A stretch of DNA of 64,000 bases from Phlebotomus papatasi. Lineage: Eukaryota > Arthropoda > Insecta > Diptera > Psychodidae. A program made the translations under genes and the position numbers. The notes under the pieces are model-generated. The model was not told the origin of the DNA. It saw only the letters and a program-made list of their open reading frames with translations, and did not search any database. Positions 50,553 through 62,432 of the stretch are shown here, in pieces. How positions within the stretch are numbered: position 1 is the stretch's first letter; every line of letters begins with the position of its first letter. Location of the stretch: NCBI RefSeq assembly GCF_024763615.1, contig NC_077222.1, positions 16,120,001 through 16,184,000 on the forward strand. Direction: 5' to 3'.

Positions 50553-53500
50553 CTTCAGGATACCACCCCCCAAAATAAAGGATTCATTTAGCATCTTTCT
50601 CAATTTCTTTTTTTCTTCGTAAACACTCTTGTCGTATCATCCGTCAGTCATCAACTTCATCACACTCGATCTCTTCTTCACACAAACTACCAAAAATTAA
50701 GCGTGTTTCATTAGTAAAAAGCGTGAAAATGTTAAAATAAACAAGAAGCACAGAGTCAATTATTGATTTAATACTTAGCACATTGGGAATTCTTGCAGAT
50801 GGTGCGATAATGATAATTGCTATCATTACATGCTATAATCACTTCATTCACTCTTCAAAGTAAATAAATTTAATAAAACAAAAACCAAAATTCAAAATTT
50901 TCATTACAAAGAATGTAGACAAAATCGCTGAGTTAAATAGCTCCATAAGTCCATAAATACCTACAAAAGCTCTACCTTCGAATAAACAGACTTAAAAGTG
51001 TTTTAAAAGCTTTTAGTATAAATTATTTACACACTTAAGTGAAGACAACTGTTAACCACAAGCCAGCCAAGCAGCAAACAATTTGTGAATTCCTCTACTG
51101 GGGACTTACGAAACATTCGTAAATCATATAGCTCACAAACAAGTTCGTAAAAGTTCAACTCTCTTCACAAACATTGTTCTTAACATGAGTACCTGACGCG
51201 CATTTTTATTCCTTTGCAAACATTTGTTCGTAAATGTTCGTAAACATACAAAAAAAAGTTCGTATAATTTTGTCATTTGTTCGTAAATTTTTGAGAGATG
51301 AAAATCTACAAACAAATGCTTGTAAAAGAACAAAACAAGTTTGTAAATGTTTGTAATTTATTTCACAAAAATTGTTCTTAACGTGAACACCTGACGCACA
51401 TTTTTATTCCATTACAAACATTTGTTCGTAAATGTTTATAAACATACAAAAAAGTTTGTAAGATTTTGTTATTTGTTCGTAAATTTTTTAGAGATGAAAA
51501 TCTACAAACAAATGTTTGTAAAAGAACAAAATAAGTTTGCAAAAGTTTCTAATTTTTTTCACAAATATTGTTCTGAACTTGAGCACCTGACGCGCTTATA
51601 TATTCCTTTGCAAACATTTGTTTGTAAATGTTCGTAAATATACAAAAAAAAAAGTTCGTAAAATTTTTTCATTTCTTCGTAAATTATTGACAGATGAAAA
51701 TCTACAAACAAATGTTTGTAAAAGAACAAAAAAGGTGATAGTGTTCATGTTACGAACAATGTTTGTGAAAAAAATACAAACTTTTACGAACTTGTTTGTG
51801 AGTAATACGATTTACGAACACTTCATAAGTCCCCAATAGGAATTCAGAAACATTTACAAAAAATTTTACTGCATTTTTTTTTTCAAAGTATTGGGGCCTT
51901 ACGAAATGTTCGTAAATCGTCTAACCCACAAAAAAGGTCGTAAAAGTTTATAGTCTTTACACAAACACTTGATCACTTGACGAGAATTTTTGTTCTTTAA
52001 CAAACATTTGTTTGTAAATTTTTGTGTATCTCACGAAACTTTAAGAACAAATGACAAAATTTTACGAACATTTTTTGTATGTTTACAAACATTTCCTAAC
52101 GAATTTACAAATTTTTTTTTTCTGTGTAGACGATATAAAAGGCAAGATAAGTAATGTATTCAAAAGCTTTCTGTACTTTTGGTATCATTCTCGTTTATAG
52201 GGGAGGGGAGCTAATTTATTTTTAAGGTTTATTTGCCGAATGTTTCTAAGCTATATTTAAGCTAAGTTCAACAAATATCTCCTGAGTATTGTCTATAGTT
52301 TAATAATTTCTCGTTGCTCAAATTCTATTTCATTTCTTATTGGAGTCTCCCCTCATCCATAAGTCTAAATTGTTCAAAAACGCGTCGTGATTTTTTTTAC
52401 ATTTTTGGATATATTTTTTGAGGTTACCTAGGATACGAAAATACCGTTGAATCATTCCTAATGACAGTTTTCAAGGTCAAACGTTTAAAAGACTCTAGAG
52501 AGCATATTTCTCAACCGAATGTTATCGTGTTTAAGTTCGCTATACAGGTCTTGGACTTTCTGACAAGTCTTCACCGGTTCCAAACCGGTAACCGGTTACG
52601 TTTTTACAAAATTGTTGACTTAAAATTTAAAGTAAGATTGTCAAAAATGTAGAGCTATAAAAAAAGATTGAGTGATGCCACTACACAAAGTAACGCTACT
52701 TTTTTGTCCACACCCAGAATCCAAAATTTTGTTATCCACAATACTTCAAAATTGTCAGAAAACTTATTAAAATACTTTGCATTACAGAAATATTGTGCAA
52801 TGATTAAATATTTGCTTCAATTATGTGAAACACTTAAAGAGGCGTAGTCTATTTTCTTAGTTTGACTTCTAGGAAACGCCTACATATTAAAAAATAAATC
52901 TGAATGATTAACATATTTCTAATTTTTCATTATAAAAAAAAAAGAAATATTTGTCAGAAATGGCGCCAACGGGGAACAGTGGCAGCGGCAACCCTAAAAA
53001 AACGATGTTTTCTATGTGACAGTCTATGTTTGGCAGATGGAGCAAGAAGGCGAAAAATAAAGCATAAGATACGTGCAAATTTTTCTGCTTTATTTAACAA
53101 TATTACTTAATCATATCTAATTAAGGAAATATAGCCGGTACGAATTTTTGTAATCCTTGAACATAGATAAAGAAATTTAAAATTTCACAATGCTAAAATT
53201 ATTGCCTGGATTCTCAGTTTTTTTTCTTTTATGACTTAAATTTAATATAGTTCCGGCCGAAATTCCGAGAGCCAACATTCCAAAATTTCGGGACGAAAAT
53301 TTACGGAGGATAATGTGTCGAGAAGTTTCTCAAAATTTCCCTTTGGATCCCACAAGCACGGGCACAATTATTGGAGTAACTATTACACTTTAAAAAAGAG
53401 TTCAGAATTGTGGCTTTTCAGGATTTTGGCTTTCGGAATTTTGGTGTTTTCGGAATTTTGGGTTTTCGGGATTTTCGCATTCAGGATTTTGGTTTTTATG

Positions 53501-56500
53501 GATTTTGGTTTTTCGGAATTTTGGCTTTTCAAGATTTTGATTTTCGGGATTTTGACTTCTGGGATTTCGGTTTTTAGAAAATTTGACATTTGCGTTTTAG
53601 GCTTTCGGGATTTGGCTTTCGGGATTTGGCTTTCGGAATTTGGCTATCAGTATCTTAATCGTGACCCGCTTAATCATTTAAAAAAATACTTCAAACTTGT
53701 TTTTTAATTTATTTTAGCGCCTGTATTGTAGGCAAAACATTTTTTGGCATTTTTTAACACACAATTGACTATATCTGCCTTTCTGTTTGTACCGATCTTA
53801 TTTCTCAAAAAGAAAAATCAAAGCCTTACAATTTCCGAGCGTTCTCTAAACCTAGAAAACCTTATAGAACCTGCATTAGAGACGCTGTAGTCACATTTTA
53901 AACGTTTTTTGTTTTTACATTATCTGTCTTACGTCTCATTAAAAAATTTATAATCTTATTTTCAAACCTCAATAGGGGCTCAAACAATAGTAGTAGTAGT
54001 AGTTAATTGACTAGCTACTACTTTGTCAATTTTTTATTTAAAAAAAAACAGTAGGAGGAGGCTTTGATCGTTCGCATATACGCTACCTTCGGACACTTCA
54101 TATTTCTCCCATATTCCTTTATGAATCTGGCATATGGCTTTATATTGTAATAGCTAACCTTAAATCCCATCTTTCCTGAAAAAATTGAGAGTCTAATCCT
54201 TTTTTCCTAGTTTCAGGAAGCAAAAAATAAAAACAGGTCAAAAACTGTAATTTTGCTGTGCAATATTTCATACGATTGTGCAGAATTAATATCACTTTTC
54301 TGAAAAACTACTATCACAGAGGGTAGAAGGGTTATTAGGAATCAGATTTAAGTAAAAATCTTTTAGGCTGAACAGACACTTTTTGTGGGTGGAACAAAAT
54401 TCACAAACTTGACTCAGATTCATCGATCGCAAATAGAAGACTGCTTCTTTCAGATATTTTCCAGGAAACTTCATTTTAGATACGATCCCTCATATTCACA
54501 TCTATTGTAATCTACCGATTTGATCCATCACTAAAAAGGAAAACTTAAAAATCGTAAAATTGATAAACAAGAAGTAATTTGACTCAAATAGGTTGCAGTT
54601 GAGTAATTATTAAGCAATTTTGCATTTCTTTGATATAAAAATATTTTTCAAGCTTGCACAAACTGAATGTGCAATGAAAGAATCACATCTGTAATAAGCT
54701 CATACAGTTTACAACTGGTTTTTGACAATCTTTGACATAACCTCACTATTGTGTTGTTTTGCATGACAAAGAAAAGAAACTGTCCGTAAGAAGATGTTTT
54801 GTGAAAATTTTAGCTTGTTCACCTGCTGAAGCTCAATATCTGTGCTAAATCCCGATTCCTGCAGCTGCAGGAACAGAGAAATCTTCAATGATGCACATTC
54901 AAACGTTTTTGTGCATATCCGGCTCCGTGGAGGAATGGTGGAATCTTGTGTAGTCTTCTCGCTTGCAGAGTTTTAGTCAATTTTTAGCTTTAAAAACTTA
55001 TTGATTCGTGTAAATTTGGTGATATTTGGACTTTTCAAGAAAGTATTCATCAGATTTAACCGTTTCCGGAGTGAAATTCTCGTAGAATCAAGCAAAAAAA
55101 TGGTTTTTAATGTCAATAAAACATCTCTCAGAAAAGTTCCAAAAAAGTGATATTAAAATGTTTTATTCCTTATAAAAATGGGTTAATCAAGTAGATTAGA
55201 GTTCCCTTTAAACAATGATGTGCAACTTTTAGTGTCCGGTGCAAAATTTACGGTGAAAATGGGGTGTTCAATGATGGCGTGAATCGTGTGCGATAATAGA
55301 AACTTGATTCATCTATCGGATAAATCGCCATTAAATTTTCATTTTCCTCTGGAGGAAAATCTAAGGATTTCCTGGGATTATGTTTGGTGGGATTATGAAC
55401 CTTATAAGTAAGACATTTTTTTGGCATAGTTGGAGAATCCATACGGTTTGCATGGTAGTCAGAAAAAATCACTGAACTTGAACATCATTTTAGTATGCGA
55501 AAGTTCAAAGCCTCCCCCTAGAATTTTTTTTAGTCAAAAAACATTCCTACGACACTTGTTGATTGAAGCGTCACGTAAACCTTTTAACTACCCATAATTT
55601 ACTATTTTTCTAACATTCCAAAGCAAAAGCAGGAGAGCTTGGAGCCTACAATATTTTTAAGCTTAAATTTACTCAAAATTAGCGGCATCTTTTGAATAAT
55701 ACAGACAATTTCTCTGACATTATACCAAATACCAAACATTCCTCTTGGCAAATATAGAGCACGTATAGGATACAAAACAGACACCTCAAGCACACCATGG
55801 ATATATAGTCAGAAAGTTCAACAAGAGAGGAGCTTATCAAAACACCACAATAACAATAGAACCAATGGAAACAATCAATATTTAGAGAATGTTGCTAGTG
55901 AAAATGAATGGTGCCTCTAACAATGTTAATTCATTTCTTTCTTGAATACCAAATGGAATATCTACAAGTGATTCATCATTTTTTCTTCTTCTTCATCATC
56001 TTTTATGAAGAGATTTATGATTGAGCTGAAAGTTAGAATTTCGCCAAAAAAAAAATCCATGCACGCAAGAAATAAAATAGAAGAAAAAAAGAAAGAAAAA
56101 AATTGTCACTCACCGAATTTCAGCATATTCCAATCGAAAACGTAATCATAGGTGAATCCTTGTCTATGGAAAAGTGTCCTAAAGAGTTTTCGCAGATAGC
56201 AATAGTCGGGCCTCTGTTCAAAGTGCAATTGTCGGCAGTATGTGAGATAGGTGGGAAATTCAGCAGGGAATCCCTTGCACAATTCCTCAATGGGCGTCGA
56301 GAGTTTCTTCTCCGAAATCCTCTCGTACTTCTGTCTCTTATTGGCCGCCTTCAGTCCCTGCCACGGCAATGTGCCCAAATTGAAGTACATCAGGACATAT
56401 CCCAATGACTCCAGATCATCACGCCTTGACTGTTCAATGCCCAAATGTGTATTTATTGATGCATATCGGGCAGTTCCTGTCAAATTCTTATTCTCTCTAT

Positions 56501-59500
56501 ATGGTATATGTCGCTGTGTACGTGTGTCACGGTACTTCTTCGCCAAACCAAAATCAATGATATACACTAAATTACCCTTCTTGCCCAAACCCATCAGAAA
56601 ATTGTCTGGCTTAATGTCACGGTGAATGAAGTCTCTCGAATGGATGTAATCAATACGCGAAATCATTTGATCGGCAAGCAAAAGGACCGTCTTAAGCGTG
56701 AACCTGTTTTCAAAGTAAAACGAACAACACAACAAAGTCAGTTTGATAACAAAAATTCTGTAATTAATTCTGAAAACTTTGGAAAATTTAACATTTTGCT
56801 TGATAAATAACATTTTACAAAATATAAATATTAGTATTTGAGAAATTGAAAAACTGAGAGAAATCCGAAAAAGTCAAAATAACATTCCGGAAATGTTAAT
56901 TTTACCCTGCAGGATTGATCCAAAATCAGTGTAAATATTACCCTTTTTAAGTGTATTAGGCGTTAAAATTACCCTCTTTCATGTTAGTTTTACCCTTAAG
57001 AAGGTGTAAAATTAACATTAAAAAATGTTGATATACAGGGTGGCTGAAAAAAAATTCAACAACTTTCAGAGAGCATAGCTGTCAAACCGCTGGTGACAGC
57101 GGTTTCATATCTTGCATAGTGGTAGTTCATTTTATTGCTTGAAAGCCTACAAAAGCATTTTCGATAATATTTTGTAAAACTTTTTTAAACCGTAATGGAA
57201 CTCAAACGTGACAATTTAATGTCGCTATATTTTGCAGGAAATGCGGAAGCAGCTATCGTTAGGGCTCTTCAAAACCGGAATGTAATTAAACTTTCCGTTT
57301 TTCGAAAAATAACTTAGTACAGGGATACTAGTAGCATTTTAAAATGCTTTGGTGAAGGTCTAAAAAAATTGCTTCATCCCTAGTCATCGTTCATAAAATG
57401 ACGAAGCAAATTGAACAAAATCTGCGTCACATTTGCAAACAAACGATCTGTGAGACGCATATATCGCAAATAACCATGAAATAAATATTGTTCACGGACC
57501 TCTATATGAAGCCTTAAAAATCCTGAAAATGAAGAGACATCGTCGATCCTCATAAAGAAGTTATGCTCGATCGACGACAGAGTAAATTCGCTTGCACGTT
57601 AGTGGTCAGTTTCAGAAATGTCATCTTTTCTGATAAGAAAAATTTTTAATTGAGCAATTAATGTTCAAACAAAATAATTGTGTCTATCTGAAGAAAAGAT
57701 CATACGATAATTTAGACGTTCTAATGGCCACCGGAAGTGAAGAACCACCTCATTTGAAGGTCTGGACTTCCTTGAAGACAAATTATCGCTATCCACTGAG
57801 GTTTTTAGGCTGTACAGTAAACAAATGCCAATGTGTTTCTGAAAATTGTCCTGGAAGGAGTGTTGTAGTCGTGGACAAACAAAAATTTTAGTAAGAAGTA
57901 ATGGAAGTTCGATCAAAACTCGACAACGCCGCAAAAATCTTGCTCCGAACAAGATTTGGCTTAAAAAAAAACGTTTCGCACTTTATTTTGGGAAAACAAT
58001 GACCTCCACAATTCTTGGATGCAAAATCGTTTGACTTCTTTAAAAGAGGCATTTTGTTGGTCAATGTTAGGACTAAAAAGTAGCAAAGTATCAATGAGCT
58101 GATGGCAGCCCTTCCTCGTGAATAGCAGGACATTCAGAAGACTCACATTCGTGCAAACTACGATGCATTTTTTGACAGACTTAAGACCATAGTCAAGTCA
58201 AAATAAGATCGTATTGAACAAAACCGATAATATTCTAAAATTTTTATGTATTTACTACCATTTTTTCTTTATTTCAAAAAAGTTGAACAAAAAATGAAGA
58301 TAATATAGCGCTTTAGTTTGTTGCATTTTTTTCAGCCACCCTGTATTTTTACACCTAAAAAGTGTTAAAGTTATGAGGAAATAAAGTTAAGCGCACTCCC
58401 TTTTTTCTCAGTGCAGGAAGATTGATTATTTGATTGCTTATTTATGTTAAATTTTTTTTAGCACTTTACTGTTCTCAAGTGCTTCTGCATTATCGACTTT
58501 TCTTTGTGTTGGTTATAGTCTTGACTGTTTTCGCAAGCCTTGTTGTGTTCTAAAACCACCAAACAATCGTGACAAGAACCAACACAAAGATAAGTCGGTA
58601 ATGTAAAAGCACTTGAGAACAGTCTTCTGCTAAAAAAAAATGTTCTTTTTTTTATTAACCCTCTAACGGGTAAGACCGCCTCCAGGCGGTCTTCACAAAA
58701 ATCACATTTACAGCGACAATAAAGGTTTTATTTATTTAAATGTGCTATAGTGTGCTCGGTAATAGTCTTATAAACATCTCTTGAAAGTTTGAACTCATTT
58801 TGACTCTTCGTTTTGTTGCTATTACCAGTTTTGTGTGACCGGTCAGAGAAAAAGCAACAAAAAATATTAGTGCAAAAAACTCATTTCCAATTTCCATAAA
58901 AATACCGATTTAAAGTTATCTGACTAAAATAAATTTATTTTATACTGAAAGATATGTCATTCTACTTTGTGTATTTATTTTAAAAAAAAATTGAAAAAAC
59001 TAAAAATGCGAATTTTAGAAGCAAAAAGAGTTTCAAAAAATTTTATATTTTCTCACCTAGCGCCTAAACTAAAAAAGATAATAAAGAATGGATGGTTTTT
59101 TTGACTTTATTGGATCATAATTATCCTAGAAAACATTGTTTCAGAACTTTTTTTCGCATATTAAAGAAAACACCGTTAGAGGGTTAAAGGTTTAGTTCAG
59201 TTTCCCAATATCCTTATTTCTCCATGAATGTAGGGGAAGTTGCCCCTGCTTCATACGGTCCCAAGCTTCGTAACTAAATTTTTCCTACGTTTCTGAACAA
59301 ATGTAACGTTGCAATATATTTTAAAAACTGGGCAATTTACCCTGGTTTTCAAAATATGGGTGCGATGAGTAACATTTAATGAGAAACATAGGGAAAATTT
59401 AGTAATTACGAAGCTTGGGATCGTACGAAGCATGGGCACTTTCCCCATAAACTTGGAGGGCTTGTGTTATTTTTATATGCTAGGTATTTTATAGAAATCT

Positions 59501-60778
59501 TTAATGCATTTTTGATTCTAACTTGTTTAAAAATAGCTAAAGGCTTCTACGCATTGGTATTGGAAGCAATTTTTGTCAAAAATTGCTTTTTTTTAAGAAA
59601 ATTGTCTGCACTAATGTAGGTGAAAACGTCAAAATTCTGTCAAAAATGTAGTTTTTGACGATAATTGCTTCCAATGTGTAGAGGCATTAAAAGTATACTA
59701 CGGTGGATAGTTGTCTCAAAATTCCATAGTGTTTCATTTAAATGTTTCTTTGTGGCCTTTCTCTCCCGAAGTATACGCTTAAGTGTCAATCTTCCCATAA
59801 AAGTTGAATGGAGCAAACTTTCGAAAAAGATTCCCCAGAAAAGCTATGCAAAACATTGTGAGAAGGCATCGACCTCGGGGCAGACCTAGGACAAGGTGGC
59901 TGAATCACATTCAGAATCTTGCCTTGGAACGCCTTGGGATAGAACCCGAACATATTCCTGAAGTGGCGGACGATCGACAAGCGTGGGCTACTAATTTTGA
60001 TGTCATGGGCCCGCGACCCCAATAGGGATAAGCGGTTGAAAATGAATGAATGGAATAAACTTTCTAAGTATTAGTACGTTAGATCCTTTATTTGGATTAC
60101 TAAAGTGATTTTTGTAATGAAAGGTCCTTTTCATTCAAGTGCTTTCATTTTCATATTTCAATATGGCTTTTAGCGCACCTAGCGGCAATCACATCAACTT
60201 TCAATGTCCTTAGAACTTCAATAGCAATTATTTTCTCTTCCAATACGACCAAAATAAACCAAATGCAAAGATAAACATTACCGCTATCAGTCGTTATTGA
60301 ATTGTTCAAAAAATGACTCACTCACAATGATCTTGAAGAGGCTTAAATTAAATCAATAGTGCGGAATATTGCTAACATCGTAATAATAGATACATGTTAT
60401 ATTTCTATTTCAATCAGTCCAAAATAGAACGAAAATAGCCACAAAATTTCCTTATCTCAACCATTTCATTGATAAGATCTCTTTTTTTCTGCCTCTCCAT
60501 CAATGGATTGTCATTTGAGATGGTTTTTCGAAACCAAAAAAAAATCAGATTACGACTTGTGATATCTCATCCGGCAAATCCTTAATCACCCGCAAATCAG
60601 ATTACCACAAAAGGTATTGATAGATAATGTGTGTCAAGAAAAAGAGAGGAAGCATCAAAATAAACTCACCTTCTGGAGCAAAAATTGAAGAGATCCTCGA
60701 GCGATGGTCCCAGAAGTTCCATCACCATCACGTTGTAATCACCCTCGGAGCCACACCATTTAATTCGTGGTATGCCAA
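50359..60778 (-). CDS. dco: Casein kinase 1 delta/epsilon (discs overgrown / doubletime), 3' part
   Basis: A Ser/Thr kinase that phosphorylates PERIOD in the circadian clock and acts in growth, Hippo and Wnt signalling. Exons on the minus strand: 60778-60670, 56703-56114 and 50552-50359 (TAG at 50361-50359). The first exon or exons with the glycine loop and catalytic Lys lie beyond the right end or were not found in 60779-64000. Splice sites are GT..AG and phases match (2 then 1). The encoded part runs from GIPRIKWCG through HRDIKPDNF, IDFGLAKKYRD and the CK1 signature to FDWNMLKF, then a short Gly/Asn/Ser tail. The sequence is closer to CK1 delta/epsilon than to CK1 alpha (RENKNLTGTARYASINTH, and FDWNMLKF). 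Introns of 5.6 and 4.0 kb are full of repeats. Confidence 0.95.
51087..51846. mobile_element. Foldback element with 197-bp internal subrepeats
   Basis: The ends GAATTCCT..GGGGACTTA are inverted over about 105 bp, including CACAAACAAGTTCGTAAAAG and CACAAACATTGTTC. Between them, units marked by CTGACGCGCATTTTTATTCC recur near 51192, 51391 and 51586. A partial relative follows at 51893-52115. The many open frames here come from the repeat. Confidence 0.8.
51893..52115. mobile_element. Partial copy of the adjacent foldback element
   Basis: GGGGCCTTACGAAATGTTCG at 51893 continues as the left end of the element at 51087, with ACAAACATTTGTTTGTAAA words. The right end is missing. Confidence 0.6.
52116..53250. 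other. dco intron, no recognised gene
   Basis: AT-rich except for a small GC-rich island near 52960-53000 (ATGGCGCCAACGGGGAAC), which opens a frame of only 18 codons. Nothing I can support. Confidence 0.4.
53255..53645. mobile_element. Foldback-like element with minisatellite arms, copy 4
   Basis: The left arm (53258-53300) has GGCCGAAATTCCGAGAGCC. The right arm (53405-53645) has many GGATTTTGGCTTTCGG-type units. The spacer has GGAGGATAATGTGTCGAG and AAATTTCCCTTTGG, like the other copies. Confidence 0.65.
53646..56113. other. dco intron, no recognised gene
   Basis: Apart from an AGT triplet run near 53985 I see no repeat structure or coding similarity. Several 60-75-codon frames are present, as expected by chance. 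Confidence 0.4.
56114..56703 (-). CDS. dco: dco main kinase exon
   Basis: A 590-nt exon from RFTLKTVLLLADQM to FDWNMLKF. The catalytic loop HRDIKPDNF is near 56599-56626 and the DFG motif near 56550. The CK1 replacement of APE by SIN (ARYASINTH) is present, as are the LGIEQSRRDDLESLGYVLMY segment and the LPWQGLKAANKRQKYERI region. Its donor CG/GTGAGT joins the last exon in phase. Confidence 0.96.
56704..57033. mobile_element. Decayed MITE split by a mariner-like insertion
   Basis: Words such as TTACCCTTTTTAAGTG and AAGGTGTAAAATTAAC before 57034, and TTTTTACACCTAAAAAGTG after 58345, look like two halves of one older inverted-repeat sequence interrupted by the transposon between them. Confidence 0.4.
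57036..58343 (+). mobile_element. Tc1/mariner-like transposon, degenerate
   Basis: The ends CAGGGTGGCTGAAAAAAA and, inverted, TTTTTTTCAGCCACCCTG are flanked by TA on both sides, giving 1308 bp. It is a dead copy that still shows both termini and its target-site duplication. Confidence 0.85.
57194..58205 (+). pseudogene. Broken transposase of the Tc1/mariner-like transposon
   Basis: The N-terminal part is recognisable (GNAEAAIVRALQ, the helix-turn-helix start common in this group). Later parts show KSFDFF and INELMAALPRE-like C-terminal landmarks in different frames. Stops and frameshifts interrupt it throughout, so no functional enzyme is expected. Confidence 0.75.
58659..59183. mobile_element. 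piggyBac-like MITE with TTAA target sites
   Basis: The left end CCCTCTAACGGG and right end CCGTTAGAGGG are inverted, and each is flanked by TTAA, the hallmark of piggyBac-type insertion. A subterminal hairpin GACCGCCTCCAGGCGGTC lies near the left end. It is 525 bp and carries no transposase. Confidence 0.85.
59231..59448. mobile_element. MITE family B, copy 3
   Basis: TAGGGGAAGTTGCCCCTGCT and, inverted, GCATGGGCACTTTCCCCATA. Inner words CCCAAGCTTCGTAA and TTACGAAGCTTGGGA are mirror images. It is 218 bp and noncoding. Confidence 0.8.
59538..59691. mobile_element. Short palindromic MITE
   Basis: AAAGGCTTCTACGCATTGG and ATTGGAAGCAATTTTTGTC at the left are matched inverted by GACGATAATTGCTTCCAAT and GTGTAGAGGCATTA at the right. 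154 bp. Confidence 0.7.
59800..60055 (+). pseudogene. Non-LTR retrotransposon ORF2 C-terminal remnant
   Basis: The frame contains RRHRPRGRPRTRWLNHI, the GRPRTRW motif typical of the end of CR1/Jockey-like ORF2 proteins. It runs to a stop near 60025 and then a tail with AAAATGAATGAATGG repeats. Only the 3' end is present (5'-truncated). Confidence 0.8.
60670..60778 (-). CDS. dco: dco internal exon: kinase hinge region
   Basis: The acceptor TTGTTGTTGCAG precedes 60778, and the exon ends CAGAAG/GTGAGT at 60670. It encodes GIPRIKWCGSEGDYNVMV then MELLGPSLEDLFNFCSR, the strand 4-5 and hinge segment, which is nearly invariant in CK1 delta/epsilon. It starts two bases into a codon, so the missing upstream exon must end with one base (G gives Val). 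Confidence 0.93.
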
Positions 60779-60961
60779 CTGCAACAACAACAAAAAAAAA
60801 CAGAAAAACGAGAGTGAGACGCAACATTGAAATGCATAAATTTTCATTGGATTATGCAACATTCTCTCTTGCAGATTAACAATGTTATTAAACGTTGAGG
60901 TTTTGTGTATCGTTTTATTTTATTTTAATTTCTTTTTTATCGTCGTTGTTGATTTTTTTTG

Positions 60962-60964
60962 TCT

Positions 60965-60999
<35 letters not shown>

Positions 61000-61009
61000 G
61001 TCTTTCTCA
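60962..61009. repeat. CT microsatellite
   Basis: An imperfect CT run of about 48 bp. Confidence 0.95.
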
Positions 61010-62432
61010 AGCATTATAAAGAGAAATATCTCCGTGTATCATAAAGTTTTTAACCAAGATTTTTTTCGTATTATTAGACAAAGTTTAGCCAACAAGAAGA
61101 AGCTAAACAAAGCCTTTCATGTAGTTACATTATTTGTAAAATAAAAAGACAGAAAATAATGAGTATATTTTCCTCTTTACATTGAAACAGTAAAGAAGAC
61201 AGAAAAAAAGTTGATAAGATTATTGCATCAATGACGCAGTGAATTAAAGCTCATATTGCGAGATTGAGAAAAGCAACTGCAGAATTCATATTATCCAGAT
61301 ATTTAGCTGTATATACGATTATTTTCTTTCGTAAAATAACAAAAAAAAAAACACGGATCTTTACTCTTCTACCTCTCCCCAATTGATTTATAATTCAATA
61401 GTGAAAGATACAGAAAATAAAGGAATCAAAGGCCAATTGCAAACCAAGTAATATTCTCCTCTTTCTATCTATCAAGACATACTCAAAACCCAATAAATAT
61501 CGACTTAATAATTCAAATATCTACAAGTATAATCATTTCCATCATTTCTGATTTACATGAATGAACAGACAACAGAACACAAGAAAAAAAATGCCGTCAC
61601 AATACAACATATTTTTCTCGAACGTAATTGGTGTAGCAAATATACGGAAGGCAATTTTTTTTTATTCGTTGTTGTATCTTCTTTTTATATCCAACAAAAA
61701 AATTGTGTCAGTTTCTGAGAAAACTCCAAAATGTACATCCAATTTTATTTCACTCACTAAATTTAGCAAAAATTCCATGAAACAAAAATATAAACCTTTC
61801 TTCACAGTGACACAAAAACATACAATAACAGAAGTTTTATTCTTTGACTTCAATTAAGGCACACCGAAAAAAAACTTAATGTTTACATTTGTCGACGAGA
61901 CAGAAAGAGATTTATAAAACTAACACGACGATAATATTTGCAGAATAATTGTCGAGGAAATAATTAAGACATCAGACAAATTTAGCAACTTTTATTGTCA
62001 GCAAAAGCTGCAGCAAATTTCAAATCAACTCTTAAGCCTTTCTTGAAAATAACTACTTTAATCACCAATTCTAATGAAGGATATTTTTTTAGAAAATATA
62101 TGAGAAGATTTTTAACTAAATATTGAGAATTAAGAATTGAGAACAGTTGGCAGTGCCACTTGCGGGAGAAAACAGCGCTACCACGCGGAGGAAAGAATTG
62201 TCAATGTCAGAAAACTTTCGACAATTTGTTCTTGTTTCACAACAAAAATACTTTTCCATTGAAAAAAAAACAAGTAGAAAACAATGAAAATATTACAAGA
62301 ACATTAGTAGAATCAGCTAGAAAACTGTTCTAATTTGCCTTATACGGGTTTCTGACTTAAAAACCCCAGACTCAGGCTCGTCCATGAGCGTATGTTAGCC
62401 TGTAAATTTTGGCAATAAAGATTTATCCCACT

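Noticed and set aside
51422..51839. Two 70-codon plus-strand frames
   Set aside because: Created by the 197-bp subrepeats of a foldback element.
52961..53020. Possible start of a gene at a GC-rich island (ATGGCGCC..)
   Set aside because: Stops after 18 codons and no donor of good quality was found.
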